A DNA stretch of 64,000 nucleotides from Chrysaora quinquecirrha (lineage: Eukaryota; Cnidaria; Scyphozoa; Semaeostomeae; Pelagiidae): positions 2,205,987 through 2,269,986 of the forward strand of contig JACTAT010000013.1 in the NCBI GenBank assembly GCA_014526335.1, given 5' to 3'. Shown here piece after piece: positions 35,575-48,200 of the stretch. Every line of letters begins with the position of its first letter. Position 1 is the first letter of the stretch. The notes below the pieces were generated by a model that saw nothing but the letters and a program-made list of their open reading frames with translations, made no database searches and was not told the origin of the DNA. A program made the translations under genes and the position numbers.

Positions 35575-38500
35575 ATGGAAGATGAAGAACGAGGTCTCGA
35601 TGTATGGAGCCCTCATCAACAAGAAGAAGATGAAGGCTTCCCATTTGACGGTTTTGCTGATGAAAGCCTTCTAGAGCAGTTGATGTTTGAAGAGCACCAG
35701 CGGATGCAAAATGAGTACAGTATAATAAATGAATGCATTGTCCCTACACTGTTACAAGGAATCCAGTCAGTATGGCTGTTAATTGTACTCTGCTTGATTC
35801 TTCGATGTCTCTCATTGCTAAAAATCAATGAAAGATTACTGCATCTTGCATCATCATTGGCAGGGTTTGCCATTTTATGGCATTTTTATGGAGACTCTTC
35901 AGGCTACGTGGTATTACTCTCTGTTATTGGATATATCTGCCTTGGAAATTCTTATACAGGAAATGGTAGCTTTGTATCTGTACTCTGTGTTGCCTTTCTC
36001 TTAGGATGGTAAGAGAATTTCTAGCCCTTCTTTATGATTTGGACACCCCAGTCTGTATGTGGCACCCAAATTTTCCCCAGAAAAAACAATAGCTCTAGGC
36101 ACTCGGAAAACAATGGTTTCTATGACTGTTTTCGATGAATGGTGCGCCTATCATTAGGAAACAGTCAGAGACTATCTGATTAAAAATTTCACAAAGGAGA
36201 AACAAATGCATGTGATGGCTTCCTGCCCCCCTGCTAGCTGCACCCATGTGACCATTTTCCAACAATATATGGGTCGGAGGCATTTGCAACATATGTCCCA
36301 ATTCCTCAGAAGAGTCATCAGACTCAAGAAAATTGAGTTCACTTCAATTCTCCTGATCCTTCCGATTCACACAGTTGGCACAATTGTAATTAACGGAAGT
36401 AAATGTTCCCATTAAAATTGGGGGATCTACAGAGATTGTCGCCAATGCTCTTACAATCTAATGGGAACCAGGCTTTGCATCGTAATTTCAACAATAGCTC
36501 TTTTATGTTGAAAAATAGGAGGGATAGAGCCCATCCAGCCCCCCCAAATCTATGGCTTGCCTGCAGAATAGAGGTCTAATTTATTGCTGTTTGAAGGTAC
36601 AACTACAGAAATGCAATTGAGTTCTTGCATGCACACTTTCGTTTTTGTTTGTACTGTTGTCTGCTGTCTATCAGTTTTATTGGCCATCATTGGTTTCTCT
36701 ATTTTTGGCAGTGAAAAGTTCATTGTTAAAGAAATGGATTGGAATAAGATTAGAGGTAAGATTCATTCTTTATCCCCTCAAAGAACTCCATTGGCCTTGT
36801 ATACCTTCCTGAGAACCCTGCTTTTTACCCTTTTTGTTAGTTATCTTCTGTCTTGCACCTTATCTGTATCTTACTTGCAGGATCTGTGATGATTGTCTCT
36901 ATGAAGTTGATATACATAGGTTTTGAAAAGCAGAGCAAAAACATGGATGATTTAGGCACCTTTGGCTACTATGGGTACATCTTGAATCCTGCAAGCATCA
37001 TATTTGGGCCCTTTATTACTTATAGAGATTATCTGCAGCTTTTTCAACCACATGCGCTGGTAAGCATTCTCAAATTTTTGTTTGCTTAATTTTACACAGC
37101 CAAAAATTTTCAGATAATTTTCAGAAATCATATCTTCATGCACCTTTTTATTGTACACAGCCTCCAAAGTTATATTCTTGCATTTACTAGATTTTGCAGT
37201 TAGGGACCTAACAGACATAAAATGTTCTATGTATGTCATAATTTGGCAAATATTTCTGCAAATTTAAATAATAGGGGTGCGTTAAGATGTACACAAATTG
37301 AAAACATAGCAAAGTAATTTAACAACAATTTATGTATTTGTTTAGCAATCAACGCAAATGCGTTTCTTTTTAGACTTTTTCATGGGCTGGTCATGTCATA
37401 AAGACTATCACTCTGTCTGTGATATGCCTTCTTTGGTCAACTTGTGGAAATATGTTTTTATTACCGAAACTAGGATCAAACAAGTATGTTTATATTTATT
37501 TTCTTTGCAAATTAACGGCTTATTAGGTACCTTTTCTACCTCCTGTTTTCTTGCAAACTTTACAGACTGGAAGAGCATATTTAATACTTGTTTAAGTAGC
37601 ATTCCTAAGTCGTAGATTGTTGAGAGTAAAGTAGAATTCTAGTAAGCTCGAATACTTGTGTCTTATCAAAGAATAAAACGTCGAATGGAATGGTAATGGT
37701 ACATACGACCGTGAGGAAAACTTTGGTTCTTTGAGCATCTCTTGGATAATAATTGGCAGTTTCTCAAAACTTTCGTTCTAAAGGCCGGTTCTATGTGGAA
37801 AGAAACAGCTCGTTTTTTCACTTACACTCTTCGATTAATTCTATCGGAAGATTCTAAGCCCAAAAATACCGTATTGCCTCGATCGAAAAATCCGTCTCAA
37901 AGAGGAGCAATTTAAACATTTATGATTAAACTAACGTTCTAAGGATTGGAAAACTAAGTTTTACAGCAACTTGCAACTTGTGTCTCTTCATTTCTCCCAT
38001 CAGGAGTTGACACATACCCTACACGTTTTTTTTATAAGGAACACCTCTATAAGGAACTCGAGGCTGAAAATTCCCAAAAAATTAAGGAACTTTAAGGAAC
38101 TGTCGAGGCTCGGATGAAAAACTAAGAATAATTTTTTTGAAGAAAAAGACGATTTGTACGGAAAAATTACAGAATAACAATATATTTCCCATCGTTCTGC
38201 CAAAAAAGATTCCATTTATATTTGAAGTTAGAAAATGAAGCAAGTTTATATGAATTTGCTGTAAAAGTTAGCATTCAAACATATGTCATGACAAGGAACA
38301 ATATAAGGAACTTCAGCCTCATTTTGTCGAAAAATTAAGGAACTCAAGCCTCAACTCAGACCAAAGGTTCCTTATTAAAAAAAACGTGTATCGAAGGAGT
38401 GTCTAGACCAAACTGATGGGCAGCTCAATCCAAAGTGGGTGCTAGTTCGAGGGAGGGTGCTCATTCGAGGGAATACGGTAATACACTGCATATGCAGGCG

Positions 38501-41500
38501 ATTGAGAACAAGGAATATTCATTTTTCTGCATTACCTTCTAGATGGCTGGATGCTTATAAAGATGCAAATGGATTCAGATTCAGCACGTATTTCATTAGC
38601 TATGTATCAGAGTCAACTTGCCTCATTGTGGGAATCGGTACGATGTCTAACATCGCTAAAGCAAGTAGCTCAGATGGACTGAAGCAAGATGTTTCACAAG
38701 AAAAGAACCTTATCGACAAAGCTTCCGTTGAGGATGACTTCAAACAGAAACCTGATACCAATGAAGAAAAGACGAGTAAAGCAGTGATAAATGAACAAGT
38801 GAGCTGGTATGGAATATCACATTTAAATCTTTCTACTATTAATATTCTTTGTTCCATTTTCGGTCTTGTCGCTCTTCCGCCCTCCGATGCACTTAAGTCG
38901 ATAAGTCATCGACTGAGAGTACAGCGTTGTTGTCCGTTATCGATAGTATGCTGAATTTTTTCGAGTAGCCTTATTTTTAGACTTCTTTCTACTTTTATGC
39001 TTTCCAGGTCTCGACCAGTTTCTAAACCATTGGCTGTCGAAATTCCTAGATCCTTGGTAGAAGTAGTTACAAACTGGAACCTTCCGATGCACTATTGGCT
39101 GAAAAATTGTACGAAAATACAAATCATTTTTATCGTATTTCGATTTCAATTCCATCTTCCCTACTACTTCTTCATCTCTCAATCGTTCTGATGCTCTCTT
39201 TTTTAATATTGCCTTATATGACCACGACTTAAAATTTTCTTCTTCTACTCTAGATGTCTTTAAAAGCTACAAGTTTCTTGGTATTTTTCCGGCTATATTA
39301 TTGACATACTTCGCAAGTGCATTGCTTCACGTAAATATGTGCTTTTTACATTGTTTGTCATGAATGTCCAACACTAGGATAGATTTTTGCACAAGTGACA
39401 TACCAAAATAGATGGGATTCGAACCTGGACTGCAAGACTAGAGAGCCAGCAACGTTCCCATTCAGCCAAACAGCTCAATAAAATCGCCGAGTAACTCTTC
39501 AAGTCAAACATCTCAAGGCTCTCCTCCCGTGTCAGTATTGTGTTTCGACCATGTTGAGCCTTCCACATCTGACGTACCACAATGGATTGGATTGAATCTG
39601 GACTGCATGACCATAGAGCCAACGACGTTTCCACTAAGCTAAAGAGCTCAATGAAATTGTCGAGCAACTCTTCAAGTCACACAGCCCAAGGCTTGGCTCT
39701 TTCATGCAAGTACCCTCCAATGCATTTTTAGTAATTCTACATGCATTTGTTATTATCAGTATCAAAGTGTACCCAAAGGTTTCTAGTAAGCAATGGCTGT
39801 TTTTAGTGATAGTGCTCATTGACCAGCAGAACGTCGGTTCTGTTCATAGCTTGCTCAACAATTCTTACTTTCGCAATAAAAGTTGCTAATATCCTTTGTT
39901 TTTACAGGGGCTTAATTTTCAACTCTCTGTCATTCTGTTGTCGATCGGAGTCTTCGCCTACATTGAGAATGGTGGGTAAATACAGTAGCTACTTCTCCTA
40001 GAATGTTTCTTCTCACTTCCCTGTTGCTATTATCTCCATTAAGCTTCCTGGGCAATTGTTTGAAGATCTATGAATAAACTAACGTTGTCACAAAACCTAA
40101 GTAATGCAGCAATTAGTAAAAGATGTTTCTTGACTCCTCCCAACAGGAGCTTGCACATACACTATGAAAAGAGTGCCTGGGACCAACCTGTTGGGTATAG
40201 CTCAATCCAAAGGGGGCGCTTATTGGAGCTTTTTTGAGGGAGGGAGCTTATTCGGGTAAAACGGTATTTGGTATAGAATTTTATATTCAAAGAGGTTAGA
40301 CATAAAGTTTGCTATACCGAGAATTTCGTTATGGTTGGAGCTTGTTATGAGCCTTTAGAATGTTATTATTAAAGTGTAAATTAATGATTTGTTAAATCTA
40401 TGGCTTCTTGGTATTTTTGTAATATGGCTATCTGTGAGGGCTCTTGCCACCCCCTGGTTTTACCCCCGTGTAAAATTTTATTGGATTTGTAATTCGACGC
40501 TCGTAGGAGTGGCGTGATGTGGTGATGGATTGAGGAGAGAAATGGGAGCAGTCGTTAGGTCGTCGTGCCTAAGATTTGTTTTCTCTATGTTATATTATAA
40601 AGATTGTGATATAGTTTGTGAATCGATATAACCTTGTTTTTTGTGTGTAATTTGTCTGCCTGAATACGCCACATATCTTTTTGCATTTATTCATCTTTTT
40701 AGTACTTTGATTCACCTTATTTACTTTTTATAATGATTTTCTACATGTTCTTTTCAACAGGTCTTCGTAAGACTCTTGCCACTACATTTGATGCCTGCAT
40801 TGAAGCCAGAAAATGCAAAACAAACTGTAGTCATCAGTATAAAAAGGTAACTGGCAGATTTCTTCTTTTTAAAGCCCATAATCGGAGTCTTTGAGTAATA
40901 TCAAACTTAAAAATTGCAAGAAACAGCGAAAATATCTTTGAACGTATTTAAAAGCTTTTTTCGTCCGACACTTCTCAGAGTATAAACCTCAGAAAACAGA
41001 ACGAAGCAATTGGCTAAGCCGGAATTTATGTCCAGATGCGGATTGAAATGAACCAATTAGAACCTCACCATCATCAATTTTTCACCTTTCCGACTGGTGC
41101 ATTTCGACCTGCATCTATATGTATCAATGCCGCCTTATTCAGTTGTTTCGGTTTGTATATGACGTTTATACTTTGAGGTGTGTCAGACGAGAACAGTCCA
41201 TATATGTCCATATATGTTACCCCTATTGCTCGCAAAAATGCCCATATTATTAATCTACCGTAAACGAAACGCTTTCGCTGTTACGAAGATTAATAAGACG
41301 TACTACTGCATGCACATGCACCTCAGTAAAATGTTTTCCTTTTGTAAAGAATTTCACCTTGCAGACCTGTAGCATTAATTTTTTGAAATCTCTTTTCATT
41401 TGGACAGAACAACTTTTGGGTAACATGTACAAATCTTGCTTTCGGATTTTTGGCTGTCTGGAACTTGGCCTATCTTGGCTGCTTATTTGACAACAATCCA

Positions 41501-42170
41501 GAAATACAGGACACGGTATGAAAATGCTTATGTTTTCAGTATTCCTTTTTCCTATCCAATGAATCACAGTGTCATCCCGTTATATTTTAATTGAAGGGAC
41601 CATAGCATTTGGTACATGATAAGCACTATACGTTATAAACGTGGCACTTTCTTTTGTTCTTTGGCTCTAGGCACAATTTTATTCGTACGCTTTATCCGAG
41701 AGATGTTTTCAGCGAGTATGTTTTTAACCAGATTATTCTGTATCTGCATATAGATTGCAAGGAAATTGCAACAGATCTATTCATTGGGGGCTGTCTGGTT
41801 TACAAAGCTATAGAAAGACGAGCTCTGAGGATGCTCAATAGAAAAATTCATTAAACCAACGATACAAAGATGTTTAGTTAAGTCTACTTAGTACTCTCAA
41901 TTACTAAGGAACTCAGTCTACCTGTGTTCCGACTCCCCTCGCCCTACAACCCTTGCTGCATATGTCCAAATATGTTTCCGCAATTACTCACTATTTTATT
42001 TCTCTTTCCAGGGTTATTCAATGTCTCACGCTTTGCGTAAATGGGCCTCGCTTGGATATATCTGCCATTACTTCATGTTGGGTGTATTTTTCATCAACAA
42101 AATGATTCGAGATGGAGTGCTATTCGAATGCCCACAATGGATAAAGAGCTTGATGAAATCTGTCCAGTAA
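35575..42170 (+). CDS. PORCN: Porcupine, Wnt O-acyltransferase
   Basis: Eleven plus-strand exons: 35575-36008, 36712-36755, 36881-37059, 37374-37483, 38543-38806, 39008-39108, 39254-39330, 39908-39971, 40761-40846, 41408-41515 and 42012-42170 (TAA). Every junction is GT-AG and the 1,626-nt frame is unbroken, giving 541 residues. An MBOAT-family, ER multi-pass enzyme that attaches palmitoleate to Wnt proteins before secretion. Diagnostic blocks: [18 protein letters not shown], the [16 protein letters not shown] helix, [17 protein letters not shown] containing the conserved Asn, and ASALLHG with the catalytic His at the exon 7/8 junction. The C-terminal block [20 protein letters not shown] is also conserved. 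The acidic N-terminus (about 60 residues) is longer than I expect from vertebrate forms. Introns 4 and 7-9 carry MITE, SINE and repeat insertions. Confidence 0.95.
38022..38388. mobile_element. TA-type MITE, family 1a, with intact TA duplication
   Basis: Ends CACGTTTTTTTTATAAGGAA and TTCCTTATTAAAAAAAACGTG. TA flanks both sides (38020-38021 and 38389-38390). It interrupts a dispersed repeat whose empty counterpart lies at 40060-40270, where CATACACTATG holds a single TA at 40163-40164. Lies in PORCN intron 4. Confidence 0.85.
39405..39700 (-). mobile_element. Tandem tRNA-like SINE monomers
   Basis: On the minus strand near 39480-39415 there is an A-box-like TGGCTGAATGG followed by a perfect B-box GGTTCGAATCC. 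A diverged second copy lies about 170 bp away (39570-39680), sharing the GAGCTC and GACTTGAAGAGTTG segments. Located in PORCN intron 7. A true tRNA is unlikely because no acceptor stem pairs. Confidence 0.6.
40060..40270. repeat. Dispersed repeat, empty-site copy
   Basis: Related to the sequence on both sides of the MITE at 38022-38388 (CAGGAGTTGACACATACCC and GAAGGAGTGTCTAGACCAA). Here it is uninterrupted (CAGGAGCTTGCACATACACT then ATGAAAAGAGTGCCTGGGAC). Lies in PORCN intron 8. Confidence 0.75.
40911..41237. mobile_element. Foldback MITE, second copy
   Basis: Left end AAATTGCAAGAAACAGCGAA through CGTCCGACACTTCTCAGAG; right end CTTTGAGGTGTGTCAGACGA through ATTGCTCGCAAAAA. Same family as 30392-30768. 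In PORCN intron 9. Confidence 0.75.
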
Positions 42171-42221
42171 TCTCCAGGTATTTAAAGCAAAATTTTTGAA
42201 TTAAAGTATATGACTTCATAC

Positions 42222-42515
42222 GTGCTTGACTGCTTGCCAAAGGAACGTGGTATAATGAAATGGGCAAATATACAGAGTGGATGGTTATAAAATGCCTTCA
42301 TGTGTGCTTGCCAAAAGAACGTGAATTGGCTTGATGAAATGGGCAAATATACAAAGTGGATGGTTATAAAATGCCTTCATGTGTGCTTGCCAAAGGAACG
42401 TGAATTGGCTTGATGAAATGGGCAAATATACAAAGTGGATGGTTATAAAATGCCTTCATGTGTGCTTGCCAAAGGAACGTGAATGTGGCTTGATGAAATG
42501 GGCAAGTATTCAAAG
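42222..42515. repeat. 79-bp tandem repeat, about 3.7 copies
   Basis: The sequence ATGCCTTCATGTGTGCTTGC recurs at 42292, 42371 and 42450, a period of 79 bp. Copies are nearly identical. It starts about 50 bp after the PORCN stop, so it may be in the 3' UTR. Confidence 0.9.
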
Positions 42516-44369
42516 TAGCTGGTTTAAAGCCGCTTTTGGTACTCGGTTTTGGGAAGAACCGTTTTATCACAAATTTGCCAAAATATTACAATGGAGCGTA
42601 AGAAACAACACAGACCGAAGCTCGATACTTTGACTAATGGCGCATTTTGGTATTTGTGACCACTGCTTCGCCTTATTTATTGACAAAGCAAGCGAATCGA
42701 CATGATGACTTAGTAACCTTGCTTGGAGGCGAAGACGAGAACTGAAACAGAGGCTGATCAATTTGACTTGTGCTTACTCGTGTCGCCTAGAGAATGTTTG
42801 ATCGTTTCCTGATGCTTATGGAAAACATAGTCATGCGTGTTTCCGCAACCATACCTCAGTTGTTCTCAAAGAAGATGGAATACTCCTACCGTCACAAGGT
42901 TTGAGACTTTCACGCAGGCGACGAAAGAAGCAACACAGGAAACATACCCTTATGCCACATACTTTGATACAAAACTCTCATTCTTTGTCGAGCGACTGGT
43001 ATTCAAGGTACTCAGGTGCCTGATTAGCTGGGGTCGCAATAAGTGGAAAAATAATCTTTAGAATAGAGAATGATATTCGCGTAAGCAGATAGATTTAAGG
43101 AAAGAACAGTGTAATTTCTATCCCAGTTATTTGTACTCTTATCATAATTATTACAGTCAGGTTTTAACTGTTTTCATTTTGTATCCAAGCTAACACCGTT
43201 GTTTGACAACGCTGAGAGATTAAACGTTGTTTAAAAGGTATAAAAAGTATAAAATGTATGAAAGTCTTGTATGTGCAAGGATAAGGATACTTTATTTTCT
43301 GTTAATTACACTCTTTTTTTTAGTAAGCAACTGTTCAATAAGCAACCAGGGCTGAGATTTTGTTAAAGTTTCTGGTGAAATAGCTTTCTTTATACAGTAC
43401 ATCCTTGCAAACTTGTCAATTACATTGAGAAGCCAGAAAAGAGCCAAAATAAGAGGCTTTAGGGGGTACCAGTCATTCTGTGACGGCTGAAATCCTAGAT
43501 ATGTTAAGCAACTCTTGAGGGCTGGACCAAAGTCAAGTTGCTTATTGAAAAAAAAGTGTAGAGAAAAAGAAGAAAGATACGATAGAGGCGATTTGAATTA
43601 AATTACATTCTTTTTTATAAGAAAAATTTTGTAAGGATAAGAACATGACCCTGGACTTTGCCAAGATTTTAATAACAAACCGAGAACAAGCTGAGGCTGG
43701 CCTCTGCATAAGCCCTTGTAATATTGGCTGGATATGAAAGTGAGACCATTAAACCGAAAGTAAAGACCAAGCGAACACAGAAATAAACCGGCATGTTGCA
43801 TTATTGCATAAACCTTTTATCACTGCCAATATTCACTGAAAAATATTACTGTCTAAGTATTCGAGGACTTAAGAACAGATTAAAACATTCCAGGTTGAAA
43901 AACGGCGCAAAGTTGAGAGTTTAATCAAAATTTACTGGTTAAAGAGTGCAAAAGGAAGATTGTATGATTGAGTTGTGTTAGTAGATGAAGACGTTGAGAT
44001 CCAGTAATACGAGCTTCTTAAGACAAACTTAGTGGTAAAAAGAAAGTAAAAAGTCAGCGGAAGTATTGAATTTCTGTACAAAGAGAACGGGTGTAAGATT
44101 TCTTTTTTGAAATAGTTGTACGAAATACAATCGTTTTTGTGTGTTTGCTTGCCTTGAGCTGATTTTGTATCGATAAAGAACTTATCTTGCTCCTGAGATC
44201 AGTTAGACCGCGGAGAGCAGAACATACAGGAGGTCTGACAAACTGAACTAAGAACTAGAACTAAAGCTGTATCTGCATCCAAAATTTCTTCATCTTTGGC
44301 CTAGATTGCAAAAGAGCACAAGTCTGCTACCACAGGAAAATCTTTTAAAGTTTATGTGAACGAAACGAC
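42516..44369. other. Intergenic, PORCN to cyclase-like gene
   Basis: Holds one TA-type MITE (43309-43558) and a possible diverged end near 43608 (ACATTCTTTTTTATAAG). No convincing exon. The promoter of the cyclase-like gene is expected just below 44370; no core motif is evident. Confidence 0.4.
43309..43558. mobile_element. TA-type MITE, family 1b (CACT ends)
   Basis: Ends CACTCTTTTTTTTAGTAAGC and GCTTATTGAAAAAAAAGTG, flanked by TA on both sides (43307-43308 and 43559-43560). Subterminal AATAAGCAACC is repeated. Its interior is the reverse complement of the element at 62627-62863. Confidence 0.85.
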
Positions 44370-45199
44370 ATGAAGTCTGTGGCTGGTATCTTTCTAACTT
44401 CATTGCTTGCATTTTCTGTGGTACTGGTAACAAGCGGAAAAACGACGCAAAACCTTAAAGAAATATTTTTTGGAAGATGCCATGAATTTTACAGTATTAT
44501 ACAACCAAAAGCGACTCCGAAAAACTGCACACTTTTATGGCAGAAATTCCATTCTGCATTTGCATACAAGAGTGCTTGCAACGTGAAACCTAATGATTAT
44601 AATGATTTCATGACTTATGCGGATGAGGGTAAAAAATTAAACAAGGTCAGTAGCTTTTCTGTTAATTATTGTTTACATATTGGTTGATTAGATGATTATT
44701 ATATCATCTTAACCGTCATCTACATCAGCATCGTGATCATGATCGTTGTCACCATGACGATTGATGACAATGACAATGATGATTAATGATGATGTTGATT
44801 ATATTGATGACAAATGATGAGAATGATGATGACGATGATGATGATGATTATGATGATGTTGATGATGATGATGATGATGATAATGATGTTGATGATGATT
44901 ATGATGATAAAAACGAGGATGACGTTTTCTGGATCATCATTTGATCATAACCATTATCATCATCATCATCATCACGATTATCATAATCATCATAATCATC
45001 ATAATAATATATCATCATAAGAATGAATAAAACATCAATTTTAATCATTCAGCATCATCATCAGACAAACGTCAGGTTTCGGGCATTATCATCATCGTAC
45101 ATTTGTCTCTTCATCATGGTACATCATCATTATCATTTGTATCATAATCATTATCATCATCATCATCATCATTTATATCATCATCATCATCACCATCGC

Positions 45200-45236
<37 letters not shown>

Positions 45237-48200
45237 GTCGTCATCATCATTTTCTTAATTGTCATCATTCTGATTGATATTATTGACTGATTGATGAATT
45301 AAATTGGTATCACTGAATGGTTTATTCATTGATTGATTGATTGATTGATTACATACCCAATCTTAGTACATTAGTGCCGTTTTGTACGATTTTATTTTCC
45401 GATTCTCTTTGTCCTTGAAGACCCTGTTTTGGGAAGCTACACAGGAAACAGTCGAAATCTTCACCCAGATAAATCCTTCATTTGTGGCACTTGGAAACAC
45501 ATTTCAGGGGTAAGTACCATATCAATCGTCCTTGAAATGTCTAACTCTTTGCAATTATTTGGGCTTGTTAAACATTTTGTGCTTGTGACAAATAGAACGT
45601 GCTTTCGAAGCTTTTCAAAACATTGTCAAGCAATTCCGCTTGTCAAGCAATGTTTGTGATGTGGCCAAGCGTTCAACCATTTGTTTGTGAAGCAAAACTC
45701 AAATGTTTAACCAACAATGTTTGATTGTTTAGCCAGAGCCTTAAGCTTTAATGCAATATCTATTCAAGTATTCAGTATAAAAAAGCTCATTTTGGTGCAG
45801 TTAAATATCGAGTGTCATCGTTCATATGGCCCTGGGAATTAGTACCCAATACCCAATGATACTCCAACTATATGTAAAGAAATTTCCTTCGATCATTCAG
45901 TGCCAATGTCCTTCTTTGTAGATATATCGCAAACAGACTGCTTTGGTGTGGTGGGAATAGTGTTGATGGTATAAATTACACCATGTGTCCAACAGAAAAG
46001 CAATGTGGATTTGAAGTTTATTACCCATATTGGGCATACGCATCCAAACAGGTAAGAAGAGGCTTTTCCATAAGGAGATACTTTATCATTTCATATCTGT
46101 CCGTACTACGAACGGTAAAACCAGTATTGTTAGGATGGGAAGGGGGCGTTTGTTTCCACACTTGGACTCTATAACTGAAATTCTGTTATATTGGCTGGGT
46201 ATTTTAATTGTACTGTATCTTAAAAGCCCATTTGTTTTTTTTGCTAGTTCAACAGCACATCCCTTAACCTTTCAGCTCCAAGCCACCCATCAAAATTTTG
46301 TGGGTATTCTCACAAGCTTCCCTAAACTCCTTCGAAAAGCGTTTACATCATTTAATCGATTTTTGTTCTGTTCCCTTTCCCTTGGTTTTTCTTGGCTCCT
46401 TTTTTTAAGTAATGGTGCATTTTGATTTTCAGTTTGCACAGAAGGTTCAAGGCACTGTATACGTTCTATTAAATGGATCAAGAACAGATGGAACTCCAAC
46501 TTATAGCAGATCAAGGTAAGTTCAGTCTTAACTTAATGGTAGGCCCATTTCGGAAGGCCCTGGCCAAGCGTTTAAACATTGTTTGGCAAACATTTAAAAT
46601 TTGCTCGTCAAGCGTAATGCTTTAACGTTTGGCAACCTCAAAAACATAGCTTGCCAAACATTTAAAATTTGCTTGTCATTTTGTTTCAAAAGACACAATA
46701 TTAACTCCTCTGATGATGGGTGGCAGGGGTTAGTTGTGGCTTGGGCCAGGGGTGCGTTAGGTCCGGGATGGCATGGGTAGGGTTTGATCTTATCGAATCA
46801 AGGCCAATGGAGACCTATCTTGACCGAGACTTTCTTGTATTAGCTTTTTCATTCCATTATGCCCAATTCTGAATATATCTGCATTTCATCTTTCAGCTAT
46901 TTTGCAACACTTGAGCTGCCTTTTATGAACAACAAATCTGTCGATGAGCTTAGAGTTTGGGTTATATACGACCTTTACAAAGGCCAAAAGTAAGTAACCT
47001 CTAGGCCCATCGTCTTTAAGGTAATTAGTTACAGCAAACGAGAGAAACGGAAATTACAGAAATTACTGAAACAGAAACAGAAATTACAGAGGTTGCAGAA
47101 ATGTAAGAGAGAGTCGCCTTCTCGCGAATTCAAGGCGAAAAAAGCCCAAGGCTGCCTTACTGAAAGGAAAAGGCTTGGCATGCCTCTCATTTAGCCTCGG
47201 ATTATTCATTGGGTCTCATAATACCGTGTATAGGTCAAGTTTCTCGCTTTTTACCCTGTACCAAGAATATTCCTGCTTTGAAACATATCACCGACACGCT
47301 AAGTTCACTGATTCAGATATGGTTTTTCTGATGCTTGTTGAAGCCAGCCTGATTACCTGGCTAATTGGTAGAGTGGCTTACTGACATTGAGTAAAAATAA
47401 TTGAACTTGATGTATGACGTTTGACATATTGTCAAAATGTTGAACGTCTTTATTCTGCCTGTTGATCTTTTCTTTCACATTCTATTTATAAAATTTCGGT
47501 CTCATTTTGTGTTAACAGAGAGAAATGTGGTCAGCAGTCTCTAAGACACCTTGCTGAGGATGCCAGAAAGTATGGACTCAAGATGACGTGCATGGACAAT
47601 CCAAGGTTTCTTTCAGTATCTCTTATATATCTTTAAAATGCAATGTAACCTCCATTAACGGACACCTCCATAGAGCGGACACCTCCGAACAACGGACTGA
47701 TATTTCTTTTCCAAAGATCATGGTAGAAATCAACCTCTGTCCATCGGACACGTTTCTATTAGGGACATTGACGTTGGTCCAACTTGTGTCCGTTATATGG
47801 ACATGTATCAAAGAGCGCTATTTCTTATTTATAACGCAACTTCTCCCGAGAAATCTTCAGTGATTGGTACAACCAGGACAATTTTCGGCCATGTGTCCTC
47901 ATGCTCAACTGATCTACATCGCCAAAGGCTGTCTGCGAGGTCCTAGCGGTACCAATCGCTCAGATGGACTATCTGTATCAGTACACGAAGATGAAATTGT
48001 AGCCAAGAGCCAACCAGTGCTATGCATATGGTTGTACCGAAAATCATGCTTATCCCATTCTCGGCCCCAGGCCCTTAACGCGTTTCCTCAAATCTCAACC
48101 ATCAAATGTTTTGGGCCTAGGTACTGCCTGCAAAATATGCCGGAATATTGACAATTTTTGGTCCAGGCGTCAAAACAAGATGTGGGCTCCGAAAAGGAAG

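Noticed and set aside
36584..36711. Longer PORCN exon 2 beginning upstream
   Set aside because: The extended hydrophobic frame is out of phase with exon 1. The acceptor at 36711 restores phase and matches the conserved WxKxRG block.
44814..45277. Met-rich and His-rich ORFs
   Set aside because: They are direct translations of (GAT)n and (ATC)n microsatellite in an intron.
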